The notes: a model not told the origin generated them from the sequence alone. Positions 17,825 through 27,906 are shown, counted from the stretch's first letter. The stretch: DNA of 64,000 nucleotides from Wenyingzhuangia marina (GCF_900130035.1 NZ_FQXQ01000003.1:1-64000), one strand, 5' to 3'. Translations and numbers: made by a program.

Positions 17825-18709
17825 ATGAGTGTTTTAGTAAATAAGGATTCTAAAATTATAGTTCAAGGATTTACAGGAAGTGAAGGAACTTTTCATGCTT
17901 CTCAAATGATTGAATACGGAACAAATGTAGTTGGTGGAGTTACTCCAGGAAAAGGAGGACAAGAGCATTTAGGTAGACCAGTTTTTAATACAGTACAAGA
18001 TGCTGTTGATAAAGCAGGAGCTGATACAACTATTATTTTTGTACCACCGGCATTTGCTGCAGATGCAATTATGGAAGCTGCTGATGCAGGAATTAAAGTA
18101 ATTATATGTATTACTGAAGGAATTCCTGTTGGAGATATGGTAAAAGTAAAAGCTTATTTACAAAATAAAGAAACTCGTTTAATTGGACCTAACTGTCCAG
18201 GAGTAATTACTCCTGGTGAAGCTAAAGTTGGTATTATGCCAGGATTTATCTTTAAGAAAGGGAATGTAGGTATTGTTTCTAAATCAGGAACTTTAACTTA
18301 TGAAGCTGCCGACCAAGTAGTAAAACAAGGTTATGGAATTACAACTGCAATTGGTATTGGTGGAGATCCAATTATTGGAACTACTACTAAAGAAGCTGTA
18401 GAATTGTTGATGAATGACCCAGAAACTGAGGCAATTGTAATGATTGGTGAAATTGGAGGTCAATTAGAAGCAGAAGCTGCTAGATGGATCAAAGCAGATG
18501 GTAACAGAAAACCAGTTGTAGGATTTATTGCTGGACAAACTGCACCTGCTGGTCGTACTATGGGACACGCTGGAGCTATTGTAAGTGGTGAAGGAGAATC
18601 TGCACAAGCTAAAATGGAAATCTTAGCAGAGAATGGAATTCACGTGGTAGCATCACCTGCAAAAATTGGTGAAGCAATTGCAAGTGTTTTAGCCGGAGTT
18701 GCAAAATAA
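17825..18709 (+). CDS. sucD: Succinyl-CoA synthetase (ADP-forming) alpha subunit
   Basis: The alpha subunit binds CoA and carries the phosphorylated His of this TCA-cycle enzyme. Visible: the CoA-binding [33 protein letters not shown] region, [33 protein letters not shown], and the active His in [14 protein letters not shown]. The 294-residue length is typical. sucC, usually the neighbour, is not in this window, so the two subunits are encoded apart. fabG follows after 11 bases. Confidence 0.95.
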   Translation: MSVLVNKDSKIIVQGFTGSEGTFHASQMIEYGTNVVGGVTPGKGGQEHLGRPVFNTVQDAVDKAGADTTIIFVPPAFAADAIMEAADAGIKVIICITEGIPVGDMVKVKAYLQNKETRLIGPNCPGVITPGEAKVGIMPGFIFKKGNVGIVSKSGTLTYEAADQVVKQGYGITTAIGIGGDPIIGTTTKEAVELLMNDPETEAIVMIGEIGGQLEAEAARWIKADGNRKPVVGFIAGQTAPAGRTMGHAGAIVSGEGESAQAKMEILAENGIHVVASPAKIGEAIASVLAGVAK

Positions 18710-18720
18710 AAAAACAAAGA

Positions 18721-19470
18721 ATGGGATTATTACAAGATAAAACAGCCATCATTACTGGTGCAACAAGAGGAATTGGTAAAGGAATAGCATTAGAATTTGC
18801 TAAGCAAGGAGCTAATATTGCTTTTACATATAGTTCATCTGTTGAGGCTGCAAATGCTTTAGAAACAGAATTAGCTGTTTTTGGTGTAAAAGCTAAAGGA
18901 TATCAATCTAATGCAGCAGAATTTGATGCAGCTCAAGCATTGGCTGCTGATGTTTTAAAAGAATTTGGAACGATTGATGTATTAATTAATAATGCTGGTA
19001 TTACAAAAGACAATTTATTAATGCGTATTTCTGAGGAAGACTTTGATAAGGTAATCGAAGTAAACTTAAAATCTGTATTTAACTTAACAAAGGCTGTAAT
19101 TCGTCCAATGATGAAGCAAAGAGCTGGTTCTATTATTAACATGAGTTCTGTTGTTGGAGTTCAAGGAAATGCAGGACAAACAAACTATGCTGCTTCTAAA
19201 GCGGGAATGTTAGGATTTACTAAATCTGTGGCTTTAGAGTTAGGATCTAGAAATATTCGTTGTAATGCAATTGCTCCTGGATTTATTGAAACTGAAATGA
19301 CAGCTAAATTAGATGAAGCTGTTGTAGATGGATGGAGACAAGCAATTCCTTTAAAAAGAGGGGGGCAACCAGAAGATATTGCAAACGCATGTGTGTTTTT
19401 AGCTTCTGATATGTCTGCATATATTACAGGACAAACATTAAACGTAGATGGTGGTATGATTACTGCATAA
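18721..19470 (+). CDS. fabG: 3-oxoacyl-[acyl-carrier-protein] reductase
   Basis: A classical short-chain dehydrogenase of 249 residues: NADP motif TGATRGIGKGIA, LINNAGITKDNLLMR, the catalytic Ser-Tyr-Lys (INMSSVVGVQGNAGQTNYAASKAG), IAPGFIETEMT, and C-terminal YITGQTLNVDGGM. These are strong FabG signatures, so the reducing step of fatty acid elongation is the likely role. It appears co-transcribed with sucD. Confidence 0.92.
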   Translation: MGLLQDKTAIITGATRGIGKGIALEFAKQGANIAFTYSSSVEAANALETELAVFGVKAKGYQSNAAEFDAAQALAADVLKEFGTIDVLINNAGITKDNLLMRISEEDFDKVIEVNLKSVFNLTKAVIRPMMKQRAGSIINMSSVVGVQGNAGQTNYAASKAGMLGFTKSVALELGSRNIRCNAIAPGFIETEMTAKLDEAVVDGWRQAIPLKRGGQPEDIANACVFLASDMSAYITGQTLNVDGGMITA

Positions 19471-19492
19471 TTTACTCTTAAATATAATTTAT

Positions 19493-19532
19493 AAACCACT
19501 TTAAAGAAATTTTCTTTAAAGTGGTTTTTTTA
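19493..19532 (+). terminator. Intrinsic terminator after fabG
   Basis: Two 17-base arms (19493-19509 and 19511-19527, AAACCACTTTAAAGAAA) pair almost end to end, so the tip opens into a small loop; a T run follows. Confidence 0.85.
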
Positions 19533-19629
19533 TGTAAGTGTCAAGCCAATCAATCTCTAAATCATTAGTAATAGCATATAATAATACGTAAATTCAACAT
19601 TATTAATAATTAACTTAATCAAACGAATA

Positions 19630-20457
19630 ATGATAGATCAAAACATGAAAATACCAAAGTCTCTACCGATAATTATTGCCATAATAGTCGTGGGAATTAT
19701 TTTTATTTCAAAATCGGCAATAAGTATAGAATCTGGAAAAGCAGGGGTTTTATTTAAGACTTTTGGAGGAGGTGTGGTGACCGATGAGCCTGCTTTGGGA
19801 GAAGGTTTTCATATTATAGCACCGTGGAATAAGGTTTTTGTTTATGAAGTTAGACAACAAGAATTGTTTGAAAAAATGAAAGTATTGTCTTCTAACGGAT
19901 TAGACATTCAATTAGAAGTAAGTGCTTGGTATATGCCACAAACGGATAAATTAGGTGATTTACATCAACAAAAAGGACAAGAATATCTGACTAGAGTTAT
20001 TTTACCATCTTTAAGATCTGCAGCTCGTTCAGTAGTTGGTAGATATACACCTGAACAAATATATTCTAGTAAAAGAGATGTGATTCAGAATGAAGTTTTT
20101 GATGAAACAAAAAAAATATTAGATGATCAATTTATACAGTTAAATGAAGTATTGGTAAGAGATGTAACTCTACCGACTACCATTAAAAATGCAATTGAAA
20201 AAAAATTAAAACAGGAGCAGGAGTTTTTAGAGTATGAGTTTACTATTCAAAAAGCTCAAAAGGAAGCGGAACGTCAAAGAATTGATGCTGAAGGAAAAGC
20301 AACGGCAAACAAAATTTTAAATGCATCGTTATCAGAAAATATTTTAAAAGAAAAAGGAATTCAAGCCACTTTAGAATTGGCGAATTCTCCAAATGCAAAA
20401 GTAGTTGTAATAGGATCGTCTAAAGATGGAATGCCTATTATATTAGGAAATCAGTAA
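19630..20457 (+). CDS. Prohibitin-like SPFH/band 7 membrane protein
   Basis: The 275-residue protein has one N-terminal membrane segment (IIIAIIVVGIIFISKSAI), then an SPFH domain with KAGVLFKTFGGGVVTDEPALGEGFHIIAPWNKVFVYEVRQQ, which matches the prohibitin subgroup, and a charged coiled-coil-like stretch (EYEFTIQKAQKEAERQRIDAEGKATANK). Prohibitins form rings at membranes and in bacteria are often linked to membrane domains or protease control. No partner such as ftsH is adjacent. Ends before the terminator at 20501. Confidence 0.88.
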   Translation: MIDQNMKIPKSLPIIIAIIVVGIIFISKSAISIESGKAGVLFKTFGGGVVTDEPALGEGFHIIAPWNKVFVYEVRQQELFEKMKVLSSNGLDIQLEVSAWYMPQTDKLGDLHQQKGQEYLTRVILPSLRSAARSVVGRYTPEQIYSSKRDVIQNEVFDETKKILDDQFIQLNEVLVRDVTLPTTIKNAIEKKLKQEQEFLEYEFTIQKAQKEAERQRIDAEGKATANKILNASLSENILKEKGIQATLELANSPNAKVVVIGSSKDGMPIILGNQ

Positions 20458-20500
20458 AGTATTGATTTGCTAAATAAGTAAATGAGACAATTAAAATATT

Positions 20501-20534
20501 AAGCTCAAAGATTTTCTATCTTTGAGCTTTTTTT
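20501..20534 (+). terminator. Terminator overlapping the next gene's promoter
   Basis: A perfect 12-bp stem, AAGCTCAAAGAT (20501-20512) with 20518-20529, has a 5-base loop and a T run. Its second arm contains the -7-like sequence TATCTTTG of the following gene. Confidence 0.85.
20517..20524 (+). promoter_or_regulatory. -7 promoter element inside a terminator stem
   Basis: TATCTTTG fits TAnnTTTG and lies 15 nt before the sulfatase-family ATG at 20540. Confidence 0.45.
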
Positions 20535-20539
20535 ATGCT

Positions 20540-22384
20540 ATGATAAATTCACTAAAATATTTATTTAAAAACTATTTATACTTTTTGGCTATTTATGCGA
20601 TTTCCAGAATTGTATTTATTGTTTACAACTTAAATAGTTTTGATATTTCTTTTAAAGAAGCCATTCTTTCTTTTGTGTATGCTTGGAGGGTAGATACAGT
20701 GATGGCATGTTATATTTTAATTATTCCTACTTTATTGTTGAGTCTTCATTTCTTGTATCCAAATAAAGCTACTCATTATATAGTAAAAACATTAGTAATG
20801 ATTTTTACATTGATTAATGCTATGATCATGATTGGAGATATCGGAATTTATAAAGAATGGAATACCAAAATTAATTACAAAGCACTTACCTATTTAAAAG
20901 ATGTTGATGAAGTAGTAAGGACATCAACCAATGGTTTGTTAATTTCCGGTGCTGTTTTGTTTCTATTGATGTTGGTTTTGTCTTATTATTTATATCAAAA
21001 AATAGTTCCTAAAAACATCCATGTAAAACAAAGTTATATGCTTCCTGTTCCTTTTTTCTTGTTGGCAGGAGGAGTTGTTTTCTTAGGATTAAGAGGTACG
21101 GGAATTACACCTATTGATCAAAGTGATGCTTATTTTTCTGAAAATGATTTTGCCAATGCTGCCGCTATTAATTCAACGTTTAATTTAGCAAGGAGTGTAG
21201 AGTCTAATATAAAAGTAGGAGATAAAAATCCGTATCATTTTTTTACCAAAGAAGAATTAAATAAGAGAATTTCTAATTTATATGAGGTAAAAAAAGATAC
21301 AACAATCTCAATTTTAAAAAACTCAAAACCCAATATTGTTTATATTATTTTAGAGGGTTTTTCATCAGATTTGATTGCTGCAAACGGAGGGTATAAAAAA
21401 GTAACCCCAACCTTAGACTCTATAATTAAAAATGGATATAATTTTAAAAATGTAGTTTCTCCAGGATTAAGATCTCATGTTGGAATGATTAGCATTTTTA
21501 GTGGTTTTCCTGCCTTGCCAACCGTAAATGTTGCCACCCAAAGAGATAAGTTTACCAATTTGCCCAATTTTGTAAAAGACATTAAAAAGCTTGGATATGA
21601 AACAGGATATATTTTCGGCGGAGATTTAAAGCATGGAAAAGTTTTAGACTATATTTTTAATTGTCATTTTGATCATTTAATTAAAGGAGAAGATTTTTCG
21701 GGTGATATTCCTACTGGAAAATTAGGAGTTGCAGATGAATATTTGTTTGAGAGAAAAATTCAAGAAATTGATAAAATGAAACCTCCTTTTATGATGGCAT
21801 CTTTTACCTTAAGTACCCATTCTCCATTTGATTATCCTATGAAAGATGTTTTTAAATTTGGGGGTGGATATCAACAATACATCAATTCAGGACATTATAC
21901 AGATAAGGCTTTAAAAGAATTTTTTAGAGTAGCAGCTACCAAACCTTGGTACAAGAATACTTTGTTTGTGATTACAGCAGACCATAGTCACCCAACTCCA
22001 AACCATTGGGAAAACTTTGTAGCTAATAAAAATAGAATTCCATTATTGTTTTTTGGAGACGTTATTAAAGAAGAGTATAGAGGAATTCAAAATTCAAAAT
22101 ATGCCAGTCAGTTAGATATTTCATCAACAGTATTACATCAATTAGGTTTAGATGCTAAAGAATATCAGTGGAGTAAAAATCTATTCAACCCGAATACAAA
22201 AGGTTTCGGTTTTTATGTATTTAATGATGCTTATGGTTTGGTAAGTCAAAACGAAAATGTATTTTATAATCATGAAACAAAAAAGACGGTGTATCAACCA
22301 GAGGAAACGTTTTATGATAAAAATAAAGAAGAGGTTCTTAAAGCATTGTTACAAGCTTTGTATGATGAGTATTTAAAATTATAG
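20540..22384 (+). CDS. LTA synthase family sulfatase-like membrane protein
   Basis: The N-terminal about 190 residues hold five likely membrane segments. From about residue 260 a periplasmic alkaline-phosphatase/sulfatase-fold domain follows: NIVYIILEGFSSDL (metal site and nucleophile region), SPGLRSHVGMISIFSGFPALP, and TADHSHPTPNHWE. This layout matches LtaS-like phosphoglycerol or phosphoethanolamine transferases. A Gram-negative has no lipoteichoic acid, so transfer onto a periplasmic glycan or lipid is more likely; the substrate is unknown. I use ATG 20540 (614 residues), since the upstream TTG lies in the terminator and promoter. Confidence 0.87.
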   Translation: MINSLKYLFKNYLYFLAIYAISRIVFIVYNLNSFDISFKEAILSFVYAWRVDTVMACYILIIPTLLLSLHFLYPNKATHYIVKTLVMIFTLINAMIMIGDIGIYKEWNTKINYKALTYLKDVDEVVRTSTNGLLISGAVLFLLMLVLSYYLYQKIVPKNIHVKQSYMLPVPFFLLAGGVVFLGLRGTGITPIDQSDAYFSENDFANAAAINSTFNLARSVESNIKVGDKNPYHFFTKEELNKRISNLYEVKKDTTISILKNSKPNIVYIILEGFSSDLIAANGGYKKVTPTLDSIIKNGYNFKNVVSPGLRSHVGMISIFSGFPALPTVNVATQRDKFTNLPNFVKDIKKLGYETGYIFGGDLKHGKVLDYIFNCHFDHLIKGEDFSGDIPTGKLGVADEYLFERKIQEIDKMKPPFMMASFTLSTHSPFDYPMKDVFKFGGGYQQYINSGHYTDKALKEFFRVAATKPWYKNTLFVITADHSHPTPNHWENFVANKNRIPLLFFGDVIKEEYRGIQNSKYASQLDISSTVLHQLGLDAKEYQWSKNLFNPNTKGFGFYVFNDAYGLVSQNENVFYNHETKKTVYQPEETFYDKNKEEVLKALLQALYDEYLKL

Positions 22385-22387
22385 AAA

Positions 22388-22966
22388 ATGAAAATATCAG
22401 AAATTAAAGAAAAGGTATTATCGAATAAATGGAAGCCTTTAAAATTGTTTTCATATCAATATACTAGTACAGACGGAAGAACAGAAGAGCAAGTAAGAGA
22501 AGTTTACGACAAAGGAGATGGGGCTGCTGTTTTTATGTATAATAAACAAGCAAAAAAGGTATTGCTTACCAAACAGTTTAGAATGCCGGCTTATATAAAT
22601 GGAGTGGCTTCAGGAATTGTTACAGAGGTTCCTGCTGGGATGTTAGATAAAGATGATCCTGAAACATGTATTATTAGAGAGATAGAGGAGGAGACAGGTT
22701 ATAGAGTTCCCAAAGTTAAAAAAGTAAGAGATTGCTTTATGACTCCTGGGGCGGTCACAGAAATTACCCACATGTTTGTAGCAGAATATGATGAAAGTAT
22801 GAAAGTTGCCGAAGGTGGTGGACTGAATGATGAACAAGAAGATATTATTGTTTTTGAAATGGGGTTTGCAGAAGTAAAAAAAGCGATAGAAAATAATGAG
22901 TTTAATGATGCTAAAACATTAATATTGTTACAATATGCTTGGATTCATAATTTATTAGAGGATTAG
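22388..22966 (+). CDS. nudK: Nudix hydrolase, GDP-mannose pyrophosphatase-like
   Basis: The 192 residues carry a full Nudix box, GMLDKDDPETCIIREIEEETGYRV (GX5EX7REUXEEXGU pattern), preceded by VLLTKQFRMPAYINGVASGIVTEVPAG and followed by DCFMTPGAVTEITHMFVAEYD, a combination typical of the NudK/YffH group that splits GDP-mannose. Substrate assignment is by resemblance only. It starts three bases after the sulfatase-like gene's stop, so the two are probably one operon. Confidence 0.85.
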   Translation: MKISEIKEKVLSNKWKPLKLFSYQYTSTDGRTEEQVREVYDKGDGAAVFMYNKQAKKVLLTKQFRMPAYINGVASGIVTEVPAGMLDKDDPETCIIREIEEETGYRVPKVKKVRDCFMTPGAVTEITHMFVAEYDESMKVAEGGGLNDEQEDIIVFEMGFAEVKKAIENNEFNDAKTLILLQYAWIHNLLED

Positions 22967-22988
22967 AGGTTTAAATCATAGAAATACG

Positions 22989-22996
22989 TAAATTTG
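22989..22996 (+). promoter_or_regulatory. -7 promoter element of the MaoC gene
   Basis: TAAATTTG matches TAnnTTTG and lies 27 bases before the ATG at 23024. Confidence 0.5.
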
Positions 22997-23023
22997 AGTT
23001 TCATACTATAATAAACTTAATTA

Positions 23024-23488
23024 ATGGCAAAAGTAATTATCAATAGCTTTGAAGACTTTAAAGCTTATGAGGGGAAAGAAATTGGAATTTCAGAATATTT
23101 AGCAATTCCACAAGAGAGAATTAATCAGTTTGCAGATGCAACTTTAGACCATCAATGGATACATTGTGATGCAGAAAAAGCAAAAGAAGGTCCTTTTGGT
23201 ACTCCTATAGCTCACGGATATTTAACTTTGTCTTTAATGCCATATTTATGGGAGCAAATTATTGAAGTAAACAACAGTAAAATGTTGGTAAATTACGGAA
23301 TAGAAAAATTAAAGTTTAATAAACCTGTACCTGTTGATGCCAAAGTTAGATTAAGAACTAAGTTAAAATCAATAGATAATTTAAGAGGTATTTCTAAAGC
23401 TGTACTTTCTATTAATATCGAAATTGAAGGAGAAAGAAAAACGGCTTTAGATGCTGATATTGTTTTCTTATATCATTTTGTAAACTAA
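23024..23488 (+). CDS. MaoC-like dehydratase
   Basis: A hotdog-fold protein of 154 residues with the R-hydratase motif: the Asp/His pair in FADATLDHQWIHCDAEKAKEGPFGTPIAHGYLTLSL. The family hydrates or dehydrates acyl-CoA chains, as in (R)-specific enoyl-CoA hydratases. The physiological substrate is not evident. Its stop codon overlaps the start of the next small gene (TAATG), so the two are translationally coupled. Confidence 0.9.
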   Translation: MAKVIINSFEDFKAYEGKEIGISEYLAIPQERINQFADATLDHQWIHCDAEKAKEGPFGTPIAHGYLTLSLMPYLWEQIIEVNNSKMLVNYGIEKLKFNKPVPVDAKVRLRTKLKSIDNLRGISKAVLSINIEIEGERKTALDADIVFLYHFVN

Positions 23489-23760
23489 TGCATAACAAAC
23501 AAGAAATAAAACAATTGGTACAAAAAAACATTCATCAAATTAAGGTGAGTGAGTTTGTTACCGAAGGTGGTTGGCCTAATATAGACAATGTAGATGTAGC
23601 AATTTATAGTCAAAAAGAAATAGACAATGAAGAAATTATACATTTACAAATTTTATATACGGTAGACAAAGCTGGTTGTTGTTTTATTCCAGGAGGAGAA
23701 GAACAAAAAAGACTATCAAAAACAGTAACCATTAATAAGAATAGTGTAACCATAGTCTAA
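23488..23760 (+). CDS. Hypothetical protein, 90 residues
   Basis: I do not recognise this family. The protein is small, soluble and acidic-to-neutral, with no signal peptide or membrane segment. It contains GGWPNIDNVDVAIYS and a Cys pair in VDKAGCCFIPGGEEQ. It overlaps the MaoC gene by one base and is followed by a terminator, so it is a real, coupled gene and may serve the same pathway. Confidence 0.7.
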   Translation: MHNKQEIKQLVQKNIHQIKVSEFVTEGGWPNIDNVDVAIYSQKEIDNEEIIHLQILYTVDKAGCCFIPGGEEQKRLSKTVTINKNSVTIV

Positions 23761-23780
23761 AATTTGTTTTTAACACATAC

Positions 23781-23813
23781 AAAACCTGTTCTTTAATTAG
23801 TACAGGTTTTTTT
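23781..23813 (+). terminator. Intrinsic terminator after the 90-residue gene
   Basis: A 9-bp stem AAAACCTGT (23781-23789) pairs with 23802-23810 around a 12-base loop, with a T run behind. Confidence 0.75.
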
Positions 23814-23856
23814 ATGCTTAAAAAATACAATATCTTGTTGTTTAACTAACATATAC

Positions 23857-26800
23857 ATGCATACTACTTTGAAAGTATTTGTAAACTTTATTATTTCATT
23901 TTTTTTAGGAATTACATTTTGTTTTTCCCAATCACAAATAATGTTTAAAAAAATAAACCAAACCAACGGTTTATCAAATGGTGGAATTATTTGTATGGAT
24001 ATGGGTAAAGACGGCTTTGTTTGGATTGGAACAAGAAATGGATTAAATAGGTATGATGGATTAGATATTAAAGTTTACAATAAAATAAATAGCAACCTAA
24101 ACTCTAATGATATATCAGACTTATTGGTTGATAAAAAAAATAGACTTTGGATTACCACTTTAGGAGGTGGTTTAAATTACTATAATGCTAAAAAAGATTC
24201 TATTGAAGTTTATAAGGTAAGTAATAACAATCAATTATTATCAAATAGAATAAGTTCTGCAATAGAAGATTCTAAAGGAAACATATGGTTAGGTACAGAT
24301 AAAGGGCTTTGTAAATTAGAACCAGATTCTATGACATTTACTTCTTACTCTAATCAATTAAATATCAATCAAAGTAAAAAGAGCAATAGTATTACTTCTA
24401 TTTATGAAGATAAAAATGGAAATATATGGACAGGAACTTTTGGGAATGGTCTTTTTATTTTTGATATATCAGAAGAAAAGTTTAAACAAATTGTTCCCAA
24501 AAAAACACAAGTTTCTGATTTTATTTACACCATTTCAGCTTTAAATCCAGATAAAATTTTAATAGGAACTAACGGAAGTGGTTTGTTGTTAGTAGATTTA
24601 GCAACTTTAAAATTTTCAGATTTTTTTAAAGAAAACTTATCCGTTAAGCAGGATGTTAAAATTGTTCGTTCTATTAAAAAAGATAGTAAAGACAATTTGT
24701 GGATTGGAACTGATGGTAATGGAGTTTTTGAAATTCAATATCCAAATGGAAAAGAGCCTATTGTTCATAATTATTTATATAATTCTCAATTAGAATCATC
24801 TTTGTCTGGAAATGCTATTTACGAAATTATGGAAGACGATCAGGCCAATATTTGGTTTGGTACTGCATGGAATGGTATTAGTATTCTAGATAGAAACAAT
24901 ACCAACGAAATTTTATTTAGTGATATTGTTGGAGCAAATCCATCTCCTGTTTTATCGCTTTATAAAAATGATGAAAAACTTTACTTAGGATTAGATGGAG
25001 AAGGTTTAACTGTTTATAATCTTCATCATAAAAAGGTTAAGTATTTTAATAAAAAAAATAATTATCAATCTATTAAGGCTAGGTATATTCAAAAAATTGT
25101 AGAAACCAGTAACGGAGATATTTGGTTGGGTACATTTTCTAATGGGTTGATAAAATTTGATGAACAAGAGAATAAAACAATTCAATACAAACATCAATAT
25201 AACAATGAAAACGCTATTAGTTTTAACGATGTAAGAGACATTGTTGAAGATGAAAAACACAATTTATGGATTGCTACTTGGGGTGGAGGTGTTAATTATT
25301 TTAACAATAAAACCAAGCAGTTTACTAGTTATAAAGAAAATGCTAAGGACAATACAGGTGTAAATAATAATAATGTAGTCGATTTAGAAGTAGAAAATCA
25401 GGAAATATGGATGGCTACTTTTGGTGGTGGGTTAAATGTTTTTAATAAAACTACCAAGCAGTTTAAATATTATACGTATAAAGAACAAGACAGTACCACT
25501 ATTGCTAGTAATAATATTTTTTCTATTTATAAAGATTCAAAAGGTTATTTATGGATAGGAACTTTTGGTGAGGGAATTAATAGAATGAATTTAAAAACCA
25601 AAAAAGTAGAACGTTTTGAACATTTTGATGAAATTAAATATTTAACCATTACCGGAATTATAGAAGATAATCATCAAAATATTTGGTTTAGCACAAGAGA
25701 AGGAATTTTAAATTATAGCTATACAACCAACAGTTTTAATTCCTTCTCTAGTTTGTCGGGAGAGTATCATATAAATTCCGTTTATAAAGATGAAGAGGGG
25801 ATGCTATATTTTGGAGGGATGAATGGTGTTTTAAAAGTAAATCCTCAAAAAGTAAATACAGTATCTATAAAACCAAAGGTTAAAATAACAAACTTTAAGT
25901 TGTTTAATAAAGAGGTTAAAATTGGGGAGAATCAAATTTTAAAAAAGAATATTGTTTTTGAAGATGAAATAGTCTTAAAACACAATCAAAACGTATTAAC
26001 ATTTGAATTTTCTGCTTTAAAATTTCCGTTTTCCAATACTTGTGAATATGCTATAAAAATGGAAGATTTTGATATAGATTGGCGATTTATAGGAAAAGAT
26101 AGAACTGTAACTTACACCAACTTATCTCCCGGTGATTATGTTTTTAAAGTAAAAAGCAAAGAAGTTGGTAGCGAATGGGGGAATGATTATACCTCAGTAA
26201 ATGTTGTTGTTCTAAAACCTTTTTGGTTAAAATGGTGGGCTTTTGTAATCTATGCCCTCATATTTATGTTTTTGTTCTATTTGTTTAGAAAGTACACCAT
26301 TGCTTGGGAAAGAATGAAAGCTAACTTAGAATTTGAAAAATTAACGCACGAAAAAGACAAAGAACTTTACAATTTAAAACAACAGTTTTTTACCAACATA
26401 TCTCACGAAATTAGAACCCCAGTAACTTTAATTTTAAGCTCTATTAACAGGTTATTTGACAAAGGAGAGTTACTAGAAAGCAAACAAATAAAATCGGCAC
26501 ATACCATTAGAAAAAACAGTAATGTTTTATTACAGTTGGTAAATGAATTGTTGGATATTAGAAAATTTGAGACTAATGAAATTAATTTAAGAGTTAGTCA
26601 AGGAGAATTTGTGTCTTATTGTAAAGAAATCTTTTTATCGTTTTCAGAAATTGCTTCAGACAGAAACATTACCTATACATTTCACTCAGAAATTCCCAAA
26701 GTAGATTTGTGGTTTGATAAAAATCAGTTTGAAAAAGTAATCTATAATCTGTTAACCAATGCTTTTAAGTTTACTAAAAACGGTGGAACTATTAGTGTGA

Positions 26801-27906
26801 GTATTGAGAATAACGAAAACGAGGTTTATTTAATAGTAAAAGATTCGGGAATTGGTATGACCAAATCTCATTTGTCTAAAATTTTTAATAGATTTTATCA
26901 AGTAAATAACAATAGTACCGATGAAAAACTCGGTTTTGGTTTGGGATTATCTATTACCAAAGAAATTGTGGATTTACACAAAGGAAACATCAATGTTAAA
27001 AGCGAGAAAAATAAAGGAAGCTTTTTTGAAGTAAAAATTTTAAAAGACAAACATCATTTTGATGAAAATCAGATAGAAGAAAACAACACTATTATACCAC
27101 AAGAAACAGAAGCAATTAAAGAATTAAAGAAAAAAACATCAAAAAAAGCTCAAGCAAAAGAAGTTATTTTAATTGTAGAAGACAATAAGGGAATTCAGGA
27201 TTCTTTACATGAAATTTTAAGTAAAGATTATACTATTTTACAGGCGTTTAATGGAGAAGAAGGGTTAAAAATAGCCACTAAAAATTTTCCAGACATTATT
27301 ATTAGTGATGTAATGATGCCTGTAATGGATGGACTTGAATTTGTTAAAAAATTAAAACTAAACACATTTACAAGTCATATTCCTATTATTTTATTAACAG
27401 CAAGAACTTCTGTAAAAAATAGAATGGAAGGTTTTGATACTGGTGCCGATGAATATATAGCAAAACCTTATGAAGAAGAGTTACTAAAAACAAGAATTTC
27501 TAACCTACTTAATAATAGAAAACTATTAAGAGAAAAATTTATTAATGATAACTTTTTAAATCCAAAAGAATTAGCCATTAGTTCTCCAGATCAATTGTTT
27601 TTAGAAAAATTATATAAGAGTATAGAGCCCAATTTAGAAGCTAATAATTTAAAAGCAGAAGTCATTGCTAAAGAATTAGGAATGAGTCATTCCGTGATGT
27701 ACAAAAAAATTAAGGCATTAACTGGACTTAGTTATGTAGAGTTTATTAGAGATTATAGATTATCCATAGCCAAACAATTAATAAAAGACTTAGGTTATTC
27801 TGTTTCCGATGCTTGTTACAAAGTTGGCTACTCTGATAGAAAATATTTTAGTAAACTCTTTAAGCAAAAGTTTAATAAAAACCCTTCAGAGTTTTTAAAA
27901 TCATAA
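23857..27906 (+). CDS. Hybrid two-component system sensor/regulator (HTCS) of the galactan locus
   Basis: One 1349-residue protein joins sensor, kinase and regulator. Order: signal peptide; about 690 residues of two-component propeller repeats (many WIGT, LWIATWGGG blades); Y_Y_Y domain ending near residue 785; membrane segment (WWAFVIYALIFMFLFYLF); HisKA with H850 in NISHEIRTP; HATPase (NLLTNAFKFT, DSGIGM, GFGLGLSITKE); receiver with D1151 in IISDVMMPVMDG; and an AraC-type HTH at the C-terminus. Family members bind an oligosaccharide in the periplasm and switch on the adjacent polysaccharide genes. Its position just before SusC/SusD/GH53/GH2 predicts a galacto-oligosaccharide signal. I found no obvious binding site in 27907-28144. 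Confidence 0.94.
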   Translation: MHTTLKVFVNFIISFFLGITFCFSQSQIMFKKINQTNGLSNGGIICMDMGKDGFVWIGTRNGLNRYDGLDIKVYNKINSNLNSNDISDLLVDKKNRLWITTLGGGLNYYNAKKDSIEVYKVSNNNQLLSNRISSAIEDSKGNIWLGTDKGLCKLEPDSMTFTSYSNQLNINQSKKSNSITSIYEDKNGNIWTGTFGNGLFIFDISEEKFKQIVPKKTQVSDFIYTISALNPDKILIGTNGSGLLLVDLATLKFSDFFKENLSVKQDVKIVRSIKKDSKDNLWIGTDGNGVFEIQYPNGKEPIVHNYLYNSQLESSLSGNAIYEIMEDDQANIWFGTAWNGISILDRNNTNEILFSDIVGANPSPVLSLYKNDEKLYLGLDGEGLTVYNLHHKKVKYFNKKNNYQSIKARYIQKIVETSNGDIWLGTFSNGLIKFDEQENKTIQYKHQYNNENAISFNDVRDIVEDEKHNLWIATWGGGVNYFNNKTKQFTSYKENAKDNTGVNNNNVVDLEVENQEIWMATFGGGLNVFNKTTKQFKYYTYKEQDSTTIASNNIFSIYKDSKGYLWIGTFGEGINRMNLKTKKVERFEHFDEIKYLTITGIIEDNHQNIWFSTREGILNYSYTTNSFNSFSSLSGEYHINSVYKDEEGMLYFGGMNGVLKVNPQKVNTVSIKPKVKITNFKLFNKEVKIGENQILKKNIVFEDEIVLKHNQNVLTFEFSALKFPFSNTCEYAIKMEDFDIDWRFIGKDRTVTYTNLSPGDYVFKVKSKEVGSEWGNDYTSVNVVVLKPFWLKWWAFVIYALIFMFLFYLFRKYTIAWERMKANLEFEKLTHEKDKELYNLKQQFFTNISHEIRTPVTLILSSINRLFDKGELLESKQIKSAHTIRKNSNVLLQLVNELLDIRKFETNEINLRVSQGEFVSYCKEIFLSFSEIASDRNITYTFHSEIPKVDLWFDKNQFEKVIYNLLTNAFKFTKNGGTISVSIENNENEVYLIVKDSGIGMTKSHLSKIFNRFYQVNNNSTDEKLGFGLGLSITKEIVDLHKGNINVKSEKNKGSFFEVKILKDKHHFDENQIEENNTIIPQETEAIKELKKKTSKKAQAKEVILIVEDNKGIQDSLHEILSKDYTILQAFNGEEGLKIATKNFPDIIISDVMMPVMDGLEFVKKLKLNTFTSHIPIILLTARTSVKNRMEGFDTGADEYIAKPYEEELLKTRISNLLNNRKLLREKFINDNFLNPKELAISSPDQLFLEKLYKSIEPNLEANNLKAEVIAKELGMSHSVMYKKIKALTGLSYVEFIRDYRLSIAKQLIKDLGYSVSDACYKVGYSDRKYFSKLFKQKFNKNPSEFLKS

